Shown here: one piece after another, positions 1 to 5,632 of the stretch
Numbering within the stretch: position 1 is the stretch's first letter
Layout of the letters: each line of letters opens with the position of its first letter
NCBI GenBank assembly: GCA_030607655.1
Contig: JAUWJN010000007.1
Span: 1-19,291 of the forward strand
Direction: 5' to 3'
Source of the DNA: a bacterium
GTDB lineage: Bacteria; Armatimonadota; Zipacnadia; Zipacnadales; Zipacnadaceae
DNA length: 19,291 bases
The notes under the pieces: model-generated
Told to the model about the DNA's origin: nothing
Databases searched by the model: none
What the model saw: the letters and a program-made list of their open reading frames with translations, nothing else
Translations under genes and position numbers: made by a program

Positions 1-387
1 GACCTGGACGAGGCGGTAATATACTACTGCGGCCCTACTCCTGCTCCTCCGGGCCGGCCCATTGGCGCCGCCGGTCCCACCACCAGTGCTCGGATGGACC
101 CCTTTGCCCCGCGAGTGTATAAGGCTGGAGTGCCAGCAACAATTGGCAAGGGGCCTCGGTCTGTGGAGGTGCGGGAGGCCTGTCGTGAGTATCGCGGCCT
201 TTATCTAGTCGCCACCGGCGGGGCGGGCGCTTTGCTAGCCACTCACGTGCGGAAGGCGGAAGTCGTGGCCTATGAGGATTTAGGCCCGGAGGCAATACGC
301 CGGCTGGAGATAGAAGCCTTCCCCACGATAGTGGCCTATGATATCTACGGCGCCACCATCTTCTGCGGCGAAGAGGACTTGGAATAG
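1..387 (+). CDS. Class I fumarate/tartrate hydratase, beta subunit (C-terminal part)
   Basis: The reading frame is open from base 1 and stops with TAG at 385-387, so only the last 128 residues are visible and the start lies left of the window. The fragment carries the beta-subunit signature of Fe-S hydro-lyases: a YYCGPTPAPPGRPIG stretch followed by GPTTSARMDPF, then AGVPATIGKGPRS, a VATGGAGALLA segment and the closing FPTIVAYDIYGATIF. In the family this subunit pairs with an alpha subunit holding the [4Fe-4S] cluster and interconverts fumarate and malate (or acts on tartrate) in the cytoplasm. The alpha subunit would be expected just upstream. Fumarase versus L-tartrate dehydratase cannot be separated from this piece alone; fumarase is the commoner assignment. 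Confidence 0.93.
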   Translation, partial: DLDEAVIYYCGPTPAPPGRPIGAAGPTTSARMDPFAPRVYKAGVPATIGKGPRSVEVREACREYRGLYLVATGGAGALLATHVRKAEVVAYEDLGPEAIRRLEIEAFPTIVAYDIYGATIFCGEEDLE

Positions 388-402
388 CCTGTCAGCCACA
401 GC

Positions 403-430
403 CAGCCGACCGACCTATCCGGCTGCATTT
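403..430 (+). terminator. Weak hairpin after the fumarase gene
   Basis: CAGCCG (403-408) and CGGCTG (420-425) can form a six-pair stem with an 11-base loop, followed by CATTT. It lies 15 bases after the fumarase stop. The T-run is short and overlaps the -35 box of the next promoter, so it is at best a modest intrinsic terminator. Confidence 0.3.
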
Positions 431-457
431 GACCTTGGGCGCTTTGTTGTGTAGAAT
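429..457 (+). promoter_or_regulatory. Sigma-70-type promoter of the methyltransferase gene
   Basis: TTGACC (429-434) and TAGAAT (452-457) are separated by exactly 17 bases; each matches five of six consensus positions. Predicted transcription start is near 464, giving a leader of about 55 bases before the methyltransferase ATG. No C-box-like GACT-N3-AGTC motif is seen here, so the methylase appears not to be under direct controller-protein control. Confidence 0.6.
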
Positions 458-487
458 AGTATCAAATATAGCAGTACAGGAATGGTT

Positions 488-520
488 ATGCGTATCAGAA
501 GGTACCTGATAGCTTCATAA
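488..520 (+). CDS. Candidate 10-residue leader peptide coupled to the methyltransferase
   Basis: A short frame MRIRRYLIAS starts at ATG 488 and stops with TAA 518-520. AGG at 478-480 lies seven bases upstream of its ATG, a workable ribosome binding site. The last A of the stop is the first base of the methyltransferase ATG (TAATG). The methyltransferase itself has no well-spaced Shine-Dalgarno sequence: the nearest, AGAAGG at 497-502, is 17 bases away. Reinitiation from this leader would explain how the downstream gene is translated. The frame is short enough to occur by chance; the support is the combined binding site and stop-start overlap. Confidence 0.35.
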   Translation: MRIRRYLIAS

Positions 521-1938
521 TGCTCACTCACGAGGCCGTAGCCAAAAGTAATGAACGTCTGGAGGAGCGGTACGCCGGCAAGCTTCACCCTAACCCTGTT
601 CTCACTCGAACGCTGGTCAGTTTCCAAGGTAACAAGAATGAGCAGGGCTATCGGTGGTTCAAATTCAAGGAAGGCTTCGCGGCCACACTCGTTCGCTATT
701 TCCTGGATACACTTGGTCCGGTCACTGGCAACGTGCTCGACCCATTCGCCGGCGTCGGGACGACTTTATTTGCCGCAAGTGAACGAGGCCTGGAGGCTGT
801 GGGGATCGAGGTCTTGCCAGTGGCAACCGAAGTCATTGAAGCCCGAAAGGCCGCCTTCGCGACACCTTGCAAGCAAGCTCTAGCCGACAGCCTGCAGGCG
901 TTCGTTCGCGAGTGGGCCAACACGCAGCCAGAGACCGAGTTTCACTTCCCACATCTCCGTATCACCGCAGGCGCATTCCCGCCAAAAACGGAGAGGGCGC
1001 TATGCAGCTTTATCACGGCGGCCAACAAGGTGCCCGATTTGACTGTGGGGCGACTCGCCCGCCTTTGTGCTATGTGTGTCTTGGAGGATATTAGTTACAC
1101 CCGAAAGGACGGCCAATACCTGCGGTGGGACTCCCGCGCCGGCAGGCGACACGGGGAAAAACGTTTTCACAAGGGGGAGCTACCGTCCTTCGAGGAGGCA
1201 ATTGCCGCCCAAGTCCGGCAAGTATGTCAGGACATAACGCTTGACCCTCGGCGCGACCTGTTCACGGCTCCAGCGACGCCGGGGAAAATCAAGGTTCTAC
1301 ATGGCTCCTGCCTGCAGCTTCTCGGCAGCCTGGCGACATCCAGCTTCGATTTCCTGATGACTTCGCCGCCGTACTGCAACCGATATGACTATACACGCAC
1401 ATACGCACTCGAACTGGCGCTCTTGGGTGTGGGTGAACGTGACATACGCGAGTTGCGCCAGGCTATACTCTCCTGCACTGTGGAAAACCGAGCCAAGCCC
1501 CGGCTAGCCACCTGGTTCGATGACAGTCTGTTCGCCCAAGCGACTGTGGCTTTCAACCAACAGACTACACTACAGACGATATTGGCATACCTCCTCCAAT
1601 TAAAGCAGGCCGGACAGCTAAACAACAACTCTATTCCGCATATGGTCCGCAATTACTTCTGGGAGATGACTCTAGTTATATTCCAATTGGCCCGCGTGCT
1701 GCGACCTCGCGCGCCCCTTGTCATGGTCAACGACAACGTACAATATGCTGGTGTTCCCATCCCCGTAGACCTGATCCTCTCGGACATCGCGGAGACAGCT
1801 GGCTTTGAGGTTGATACAATTTGGGTGCTACCCCGGGGCAAGGGGAACAGCAGTCAACAGATGGGAGCACACGGCCGTTGCGAACTGAGGAAGTGTGTAT
1901 ACGTCTGGCGAGCACCTAAAGAGAAACTAGCCAACTAA
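520..1938 (+). CDS. Type II DNA methyltransferase, SPPY class (probably N4-cytosine; AvaI/BsoBI-type system)
   Basis: This 472-residue protein has the two core motifs of amino-methyltransferases. Motif I, DPFAGVGTT (residues 74-82), binds S-adenosylmethionine. Motif IV, TSPPY (281-285), is the catalytic loop; the SPPY form is typical of N4-cytosine enzymes, whereas (D/N)PPY usually marks N6-adenine enzymes. About 200 residues separate the motifs, leaving room for target recognition between them. It faces an AvaI/BsoBI-like endonuclease gene tail to tail, with the two stops overlapping by 23 bases, so its expected role is to protect the same CYCGRG site. That specificity is inferred from the partner, not read from this protein. 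It has its own promoter at 429-457 and may be translated by coupling to a short leader frame. Confidence 0.88.
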   Translation: MLTHEAVAKSNERLEERYAGKLHPNPVLTRTLVSFQGNKNEQGYRWFKFKEGFAATLVRYFLDTLGPVTGNVLDPFAGVGTTLFAASERGLEAVGIEVLPVATEVIEARKAAFATPCKQALADSLQAFVREWANTQPETEFHFPHLRITAGAFPPKTERALCSFITAANKVPDLTVGRLARLCAMCVLEDISYTRKDGQYLRWDSRAGRRHGEKRFHKGELPSFEEAIAAQVRQVCQDITLDPRRDLFTAPATPGKIKVLHGSCLQLLGSLATSSFDFLMTSPPYCNRYDYTRTYALELALLGVGERDIRELRQAILSCTVENRAKPRLATWFDDSLFAQATVAFNQQTTLQTILAYLLQLKQAGQLNNNSIPHMVRNYFWEMTLVIFQLARVLRPRAPLVMVNDNVQYAGVPIPVDLILSDIAETAGFEVDTIWVLPRGKGNSSQQMGAHGRCELRKCVYVWRAPKEKLAN

Positions 1939-2803
1939 TCAGATCATCTAGCTGCTCGTCTATCGTCAAATTGGCTGCATGCGCTAGACGCCCGCTGCTC
2001 AGGTCCGAGTAAATCTCTCTGGCCATTCCCAACTCTATCGCTGCAGCGGCAAAGAATAGAGCCAGGCCCGCGCTGCCGAAGGTTGCTCGGATACGGTTGA
2101 GAGCGCTCCTTGCCGTCTTCCAATGCTCGTCCGCCCCAGCCGGGTCAATTCCAGCCTTCAACTCTCCGCACGCCAGATAGCACGATGGATCTGCCAGACA
2201 GGCAGCCTGTGACCCCAACCCGTCTGTCCCTTCCAAGAACATCACGTCTATGTTGTTTCCTGTGAGCGGGCACTTCTTGTCGAACAATAACAGTCTTTTA
2301 TTCCAGCTTATGCTCTTCACCTTGCCACGGTTTGTCTTTTCCATCTCGGGCTGAGCACCGACCTTCCTAAGCGCAACAATAGTGCGACTCGCGAACATCT
2401 TATTTGCGCGCGTCCCGGTCAGATTCCGCATGCTGCCGCCCAAGGTATCGCCACGTGTGAGGAGATATCTGGAGACGATCTCATCCTGCCACCCATCTCC
2501 CGCCCTTTCCGCAATTTGCTGGAGAGCACTCCTAACGGCCAAGTTCAGCTCTTTTGCATCAATATGGTTCTGCGACTTATCCGAGAAGCCGGCTGCGGCC
2601 AGAACCCCTTGCCGAATCGTCTCATTCTTCGCTACTAAACCAATGTCGCCCAATGTCTCCAGGTGTCTTCCCAGTGCTTCCGCTTCGTCCACCATGGCCC
2701 CTGCCAGCATCCGCTTGTTCTTGGCCTGCCAAAGGAAGCCGTCGCTCACCGCTGCAGGTGGCGTCACTAGGTCGTCGGGCCCCGCGATGAACTTAGGGAT
2801 CAT
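1916..2803 (-). CDS. Type II restriction endonuclease, AvaI/BsoBI family (predicted CYCGRG specificity)
   Basis: A 295-residue protein, slightly shorter than the roughly 315-325 residues I recall for AvaI and BsoBI. D186, E214 and K216 (NID, then GELK) form a PD-(D/E)xK-type active site, and H227 follows in DEHW. The intervals D+28=E, +30=K, +41=H equal those of the BsoBI catalytic residues as I recall them (D212, E240, K242, H253). Other family-like blocks are GLVAKNETIRQGVLAAAGFS (58-74) and YLLTRGDTLGGSMRN (113-127). In that family the enzyme is a dimer cutting C^YCGRG. The gene starts with ATG overlapping the controller stop (ATGA at 2800-2803), so it should be co-transcribed and translationally coupled to it. 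The catalytic residues look intact, so the enzyme may be active. Confidence 0.87.
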   Translation of the reverse strand: MIPKFIAGPDDLVTPPAAVSDGFLWQAKNKRMLAGAMVDEAEALGRHLETLGDIGLVAKNETIRQGVLAAAGFSDKSQNHIDAKELNLAVRSALQQIAERAGDGWQDEIVSRYLLTRGDTLGGSMRNLTGTRANKMFASRTIVALRKVGAQPEMEKTNRGKVKSISWNKRLLLFDKKCPLTGNNIDVMFLEGTDGLGSQAACLADPSCYLACGELKAGIDPAGADEHWKTARSALNRIRATFGSAGLALFFAAAAIELGMAREIYSDLSSGRLAHAANLTIDEQLDDLISWLVSL

Positions 2804-3027
2804 TGATCTTCTTCAATCCCTGCTACGAGTTCCTCCAGAGTAGTGGATAGCCCAACTGCCAGGCGTTGCATTGACGCGAGCGTAGGATTCCGAACGCCTC
2901 GTTCCACCCCGCTCACATACGTGCGGTCCAGGCCCGCCCGTTCGGCTAGGCCCTCCTGAGATAGACTGAGTCTCTCGCGGAAAGCCCGCACACGCCTCCC
3001 AAATTGCTTCACTGCACTATCGCTCAC
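2800..3027 (-). CDS. Restriction-modification controller (C) protein, XRE-type helix-turn-helix
   Basis: A 75-residue, nearly all-helical regulator with the classic helix-turn-helix LSQEGLAERAGLDRTYVSGVER (residues about 22-43), followed by GVRNPTLASMQRLAVGL. Size and layout match C proteins of type II systems, which dimerise, bind a C-box before their own gene, first activate and later repress it, and so delay restriction until methylation is established. The start is GTG at 3027; the neighbouring ATG at 3029 is out of frame. No Shine-Dalgarno sequence precedes the GTG. A -10-like TATCAT ends only seven bases upstream, so the mRNA may be leaderless, as reported for several C genes. The endonuclease gene follows with a four-base ATGA overlap. 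Confidence 0.88.
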   Translation of the reverse strand: MSDSAVKQFGRRVRAFRERLSLSQEGLAERAGLDRTYVSGVERGVRNPTLASMQRLAVGLSTTLEELVAGIEEDQ

Positions 3028-3034
3028 ATTTTTG

Positions 3035-3077
3035 ATGATACACCAGCGTTACTCATAATACCACGGACTATGAGTCA
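3035..3077 (-). promoter_or_regulatory. C-box operator and promoter of the C-R operon
   Basis: Read on the minus strand, GACTCATAGTC (3076-3066) is a GACT-N3-AGTC palindrome, followed by CGTGG and TATTATGAGT (3060-3051), the second half-site. ACTCAT at 3051-3056 and ATGAGT at 3070-3075 make the larger dyad. This agrees in layout with published C-boxes as I remember them. A -10-like TATCAT (3040-3035) sits ten bases inside, and the poor -35 region falls within the C-box, as expected for an activator-dependent, self-limiting promoter. Predicted transcription begins at or next to the GTG start codon of the controller gene. Confidence 0.75.
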
Positions 3078-3129
3078 CATTGACCCCTCCTCTCGTTCGT
3101 ACAGACCAAGCAGTGCCCCCATGCACCGC

Positions 3130-3158
3130 TTGCCTAAATTGCTCATCTATGCTATACT
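3130..3158 (+). promoter_or_regulatory. rpsT promoter
   Basis: TTGCCT (3130-3135) and TATACT (3153-3158) are separated by 17 bases. Transcription should begin near 3165, leaving a leader of about 70 bases before rpsT. It points away from the C-R promoter, so the two systems are divergent. Confidence 0.65.
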
Positions 3159-3162
3159 AAGT

Positions 3163-3209
3163 CAGTAGAACTACCGGCTACTGCTACTGTAAGCCAGTAG
3201 CCATTTTAT
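3163..3209 (+). promoter_or_regulatory. rpsT leader with two mutually exclusive hairpins (possible attenuator)
   Basis: GGCTACTG (3176-3183) pairs perfectly with CAGTAGCC (3195-3202) across an 11-base loop and is followed by ATTTTATT, resembling a weak intrinsic terminator. An upstream CAGTAG (3163-3168) can instead pair with CTACTG at 3178-3183 or 3184-3189, which would break the first stem. This is the geometry of a terminator/antiterminator switch. S20 autoregulation is known in some bacteria, but its use of this structure is inference. Confidence 0.4.
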
Positions 3210-3233
3210 TACCTACGTGGGAGATAATACTCT

Positions 3234-3497
3234 ATGCCTCAGATACAATCACGCCGTAAAGATGTTCGACAAGCCGAGAAGCGACGGCTGCGCAACCGTG
3301 AGCTTAAAAAAGCTATCAAGATAGCTACTAAAGCGGCCGTGCAAGCAGGCGAATCTGAAGCTCCTGAACAGGCGGAGGCAGCGCTGACCGCTGCCTACAA
3401 GGCGATAGACAAGGCTGCCAAAGCACGGGTACTCCACGCCAATACTGCGGCCCGCAAGAAGTCTCAGTTAGCTAAGAAAGTCGCCAGTCTTCAGTAG
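3234..3497 (+). CDS. rpsT: 30S ribosomal protein S20
   Basis: An 87-residue, highly basic, helical protein of the normal S20 length. It opens MPQIQSRRKDVRQAEKRR, close to the usual start with conserved SxxKRxRq...RR basic clusters, and ends with the family's HxNTAARKKSQLAKK segment (here HANTAARKKSQLAKK). S20 binds 16S rRNA early in small-subunit assembly. The ATG at 3234 is supported by GGGAG at 3219-3223, ten bases upstream. The gene stands alone under its own promoter and ends ten bases before the converging PqqD-like gene. Confidence 0.95.
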   Translation: MPQIQSRRKDVRQAEKRRLRNRELKKAIKIATKAAVQAGESEAPEQAEAALTAAYKAIDKAAKARVLHANTAARKKSQLAKKVASLQ

Positions 3498-3507
3498 TTT
3501 CCCACCG

Positions 3508-4035
3508 TTATTGGTCGGTATCAACCGGCTCGGGGGAGTCCTGGGTATCAGTGGTGGCTGGCGGGACAGAGGAGAGGGCCACCTCGTTTATCCCTAACTG
3601 CTTCTTGGTAGCTTCATCTATTTTAGCCATTATTTCCTCGGGAACAGCTACCGCAATCATCCCTCGCCGTCCCAGCATTTTCATGTACTCAATCAGCGAG
3701 ACCTGGACTTCCTTGGGGTTCAGATTATACTCGTCGCAGAGGCGCGCTACCAGCTTGTGGACATCATGGTCTCCATCGCACCGCTGCCAGATGAAGCTGC
3801 CCACCTCGTCCAGAACGATCGGCCGGGATTCGGGGATCGCGAAGAAGAAGGTCAGTAGCCGGCCTTTCAGGTCACGGCGGCGGGGCAAGGTTACCACTAC
3901 ATTGCCCTCCTCATTTACCTCCCATTCCAGGGCAGGATTGCGGATGGGCATCACCTGCATGGCCTCGTGCCGCGCGATGGCGGGCGGCGGCTTTTGCCGT
4001 CTAAAGCGAGTTAGTATTTGCTCCCAGAGCCTCAT
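3508..4035 (-). CDS. PqqD-like (RRE-fold) protein with acidic C-terminal tail
   Basis: A 175-residue soluble protein. Residues about 30-125 match the PqqD fold: NPALEWEVNEEGNVVV, TLPRR, an IVLDEVGSFIWQRCDGDHDV stretch and the helical VARLCDEYNLN...VQVSLIEYMKMLGRRGMI. PqqD proteins bind precursor peptides of ribosomally made natural products (the RRE domain) and hand them to radical SAM enzymes, but many stand-alone homologues have no known partner. Here there is no PQQ gene, radical SAM gene or precursor peptide nearby, so its role is unknown. A basic N-terminus (MRLWEQILTRFRRQ) precedes the domain, and a Ser/Thr/Pro/Asp-rich tail from about residue 150 looks disordered. AGAGGA at 4045-4050 may be its ribosome binding site; a MITE copy lies 24 bases upstream. 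Confidence 0.75.
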   Translation of the reverse strand: MRLWEQILTRFRRQKPPPAIARHEAMQVMPIRNPALEWEVNEEGNVVVTLPRRRDLKGRLLTFFFAIPESRPIVLDEVGSFIWQRCDGDHDVHKLVARLCDEYNLNPKEVQVSLIEYMKMLGRRGMIAVAVPEEIMAKIDEATKKQLGINEVALSSVPPATTDTQDSPEPVDTDQ

Positions 4036-4059
4036 TATTCGGCATCCTCTTTACCACAA

Positions 4060-4178
4060 GAGACTGTTGCATAAGGTAATTACGGGTGGCTGGCAAGAGT
4101 AAATTGTGTGAGTTTGGCTGGGCAAGTTAAACACATATCGGGGCAAGGGTGCCCTCCCACGAATTGTGCAACAGTCGC
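4060..4178 (+). mobile_element. MITE-like element, copy 1 (diverged)
   Basis: A 119-bp non-coding element with terminal inverted repeats GAGACTGTTGC (4060-4070) and GCAACAGTCGC (4168-4178; 10 of 11 positions complementary). CCACAA flanks it on both sides (4054-4059 and 4178-4183), consistent with a target duplication. Its interior aligns in the same orientation with the copy at 15680-15836 (for example CTGGCAAGAGTAAATTGTGT against CTGGCGAGAATAAACTGTGT) but with many substitutions, so it is the oldest of the three. It lies immediately upstream of the PqqD-like gene and may have replaced its upstream region. Confidence 0.72.
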
Positions 4179-4331
4179 CACAAGATCGGCATCCCCGCCG
4201 CGCCAGACTTTGGTGGCACAGGCATCCTGTTCATACTGAGCTTGTCGAAGTGCCTGTGTTTACACGGGCTGGAAGCCCGTGCCCCTGAACCAATTTTTGT
4301 GGCAGGAGTACCCCTGTCCCGCCCATCATCG
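4179..4331. repeat. Nested short palindromic repeats, no gene
   Basis: CACAGGCA (4217-4224) and TGCCTGTG (4251-4258) are inverted repeats whose loop contains TTCATACTGAGCTTGTCGAAG-like sequence, a short motif I recognise as dispersed in many bacterial genomes. Next, CACGGGCT (4263-4270) and AGCCCGTG (4274-4281) form a perfect eight-pair hairpin with a GGA loop. No frame here looks coding. The hairpins may stop transcripts leaving the metallophosphoesterase gene, but no U-run follows on the minus strand. Confidence 0.55.
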
Positions 4332-5234
4332 TTAGCCGTCGCGCATAGCTAGTAGCTGTAGTTGCCCGGAGCCTTGCCCCCGGATGAGCGTCATAATGGT
4401 GACCTCTGGGGGACAGAGGAATCGAGCCTCTACCCCTGCTCCTATCCCGCGACTGACATACAACAACGTATCATCGAACTCCATCAGTCCCGCCGATCGC
4501 CGCCGAAACCGCCAGACTGGTGCCAAAGGACTGCCCAAGCCGGGTAACTGGCACTGGCCTCCGTGCGTATGGCCGGCCAGTATCAAGTCGGCCCAACCGG
4601 CCTGGGGCAAATCAACTACATCGGGAGAGTGGGCCAGCAGTAATTTCAAGCTCGCCGGCTCCGTCCCCTCAATGGTTGCGGGTAGGTCATCGTGACCGCA
4701 AGATGGGTCACCTACGCCGGCCACCACTACGACTTGCCCGTTGATGGTGAGTTGGCGGTGAGCATTTTCCAATATCTCTATATTAGTCCCCGCCAGAGCC
4801 TGCTGCCAGCGCTCCCAACTGGCTGGTGGCTCGGGTCTTCCGTACAGATAATCACACAGCGTGCAGTCCCAGTCGTGATTGCCCAGCACGGCATAGACCC
4901 CGTATTGGGCGTCGAGGTCGTCTACTAGCGGTGCTACATAGTCCATATTCTCTGAGCCGTGGGCTAAATCCCCAGTGATAAGTACCAGGTCGGGCTGCTG
5001 GTGCCCCGTTTGCCGAACCGCCCGGCGCACCAGACGTTGGATACTACGCTTGTTGCGGCAATGGAAATCAGACAGATGGGCCACTCGCAGACCCTCCAAT
5101 TGTGAGGGGAGATGGGGTAGGACGATCCAGATGTGGCGGACTTGAAGATTTCCCGGCTCAATCAGTCGGGCGTATACCGCGAAGCCTACTACTAATATCA
5201 CTGCTCCCCAAAGTATTGCCGCGGTTATAACCAT
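4332..5234 (-). CDS. Membrane-anchored calcineurin-like metallophosphoesterase (YkuE-like)
   Basis: A 300-residue protein with one N-terminal membrane helix (residues about 4-21) that should anchor the enzyme. The metal-binding motifs come in family order: LSDFH (D56, H58), GDL (D89), GNHD (119-121), an AHSPD segment and GHTHGGQ. These coordinate the two-metal centre of calcineurin-type phosphoesterases. Related YkuE-like and LpxH-like proteins act on phosphate esters at the membrane; the substrate here is unknown. The ATG at 5234 overlaps the stop of a tiny upstream frame (TAATG), with AGGCGG about nine bases before the ATG as ribosome binding site. It is the last gene of the leftward block that includes tldD. 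Confidence 0.85.
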   Translation of the reverse strand: MVITAAILWGAVILVVGFAVYARLIEPGNLQVRHIWIVLPHLPSQLEGLRVAHLSDFHCRNKRSIQRLVRRAVRQTGHQQPDLVLITGDLAHGSENMDYVAPLVDDLDAQYGVYAVLGNHDWDCTLCDYLYGRPEPPASWERWQQALAGTNIEILENAHRQLTINGQVVVVAGVGDPSCGHDDLPATIEGTEPASLKLLLAHSPDVVDLPQAGWADLILAGHTHGGQCQLPGLGSPLAPVWRFRRRSAGLMEFDDTLLYVSRGIGAGVEARFLCPPEVTIMTLIRGQGSGQLQLLAMRDG

Positions 5235-5362
5235 TACGGTAGACCGCCTCTGCTAGCTGGGTCTTGGCCATTGTGATTAGCGTGGGCTGGCTCCTGGAGA
5301 TCCCGGGCCGTACGCAGGGCTACCAACGCTAGGCCCACCAGAATTGCTACTGCCGTTGCCAA
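5234..5362 (-). CDS. Candidate 42-residue single-helix membrane protein
   Basis: The frame runs from TTG 5362 to TAA 5236-5234 and encodes a hydrophobic helix (LATAVAILVGLALVAL) followed by a short polar tail rich in N, H, P and G. It exactly fills the gap between the 88-residue membrane protein and the metallophosphoesterase, and its stop overlaps the next ATG (TAATG). It follows the upstream gene's TGA in the same frame, separated by one ATC codon. An AGGAGG lies about 19 bases upstream, too far for a textbook TTG start, so the start is uncertain. It could be a separate gene, or the tail of the 88-residue protein cut off by a TGA. Confidence 0.42.
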   Translation of the reverse strand: MATAVAILVGLALVALRTARDLQEPAHANHNGQDPASRGGLP

Positions 5363-5365
5363 GAT

Positions 5366-5632
5366 TCATATCTGGCGAGCCCCTCCTGGCTGCCACCACA
5401 CCTTGCCATGGCCCAAACTAACATCAAAAAGCGCGTCCCCCAGCGCCGTCCGGGCCCCTATCAATACGGCTACTGCGGCGCCCAGGCATAGCCAAATGAC
5501 CGCTAGTCCCCGCCAAATGACACTAACAACATGACCTTCGCTGGTCGCCTTCAGATAGATTAGATAGCTCACCACTGCCACCGCCCCGGTGAGACAAAGG
5601 CCGAGGCCAATGGCTTCGCTAGTGGTCATCAT
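5366..5632 (-). CDS. Small two-helix membrane protein of unknown function
   Basis: An 88-residue protein with two predicted membrane helices, about residues 7-27 (GLGLCLTGAVAVVSYLIYLK) and 42-62 (GLAVIWLCLGAAVAVLIGAR), joined by a short polar loop, with a soluble tail ending in GGARQI. I recognise no family. ATG 5632 overlaps the tldD stop (TAATG), so it should be translationally coupled to tldD. Immediately after its TGA the same frame continues into another hydrophobic helix, which may be a separate tiny gene or a lost third helix. Confidence 0.65.
   Translation of the reverse strand: MMTTSEAIGLGLCLTGAVAVVSYLIYLKATSEGHVVSVIWRGLAVIWLCLGAAVAVLIGARTALGDALFDVSLGHGKVWWQPGGARQI

Noticed and set aside
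2382..2843. 153-codon + strand frame opposite the endonuclease and controller genes
   Set aside because: Antisense to two well-supported genes, with low-complexity composition and no ribosome binding site of note.
3551..4102. 183-codon + strand frame opposite the PqqD-like gene, extending into MITE copy 1
   Set aside because: Composition is Ser/Arg-rich as expected of an antisense shadow, and it ends inside a mobile element.
4263..4281. CACGGGCT hairpin as an intrinsic terminator
   Set aside because: No U-run follows on the minus strand where the metallophosphoesterase transcript would end; it fits a dispersed repeat better.
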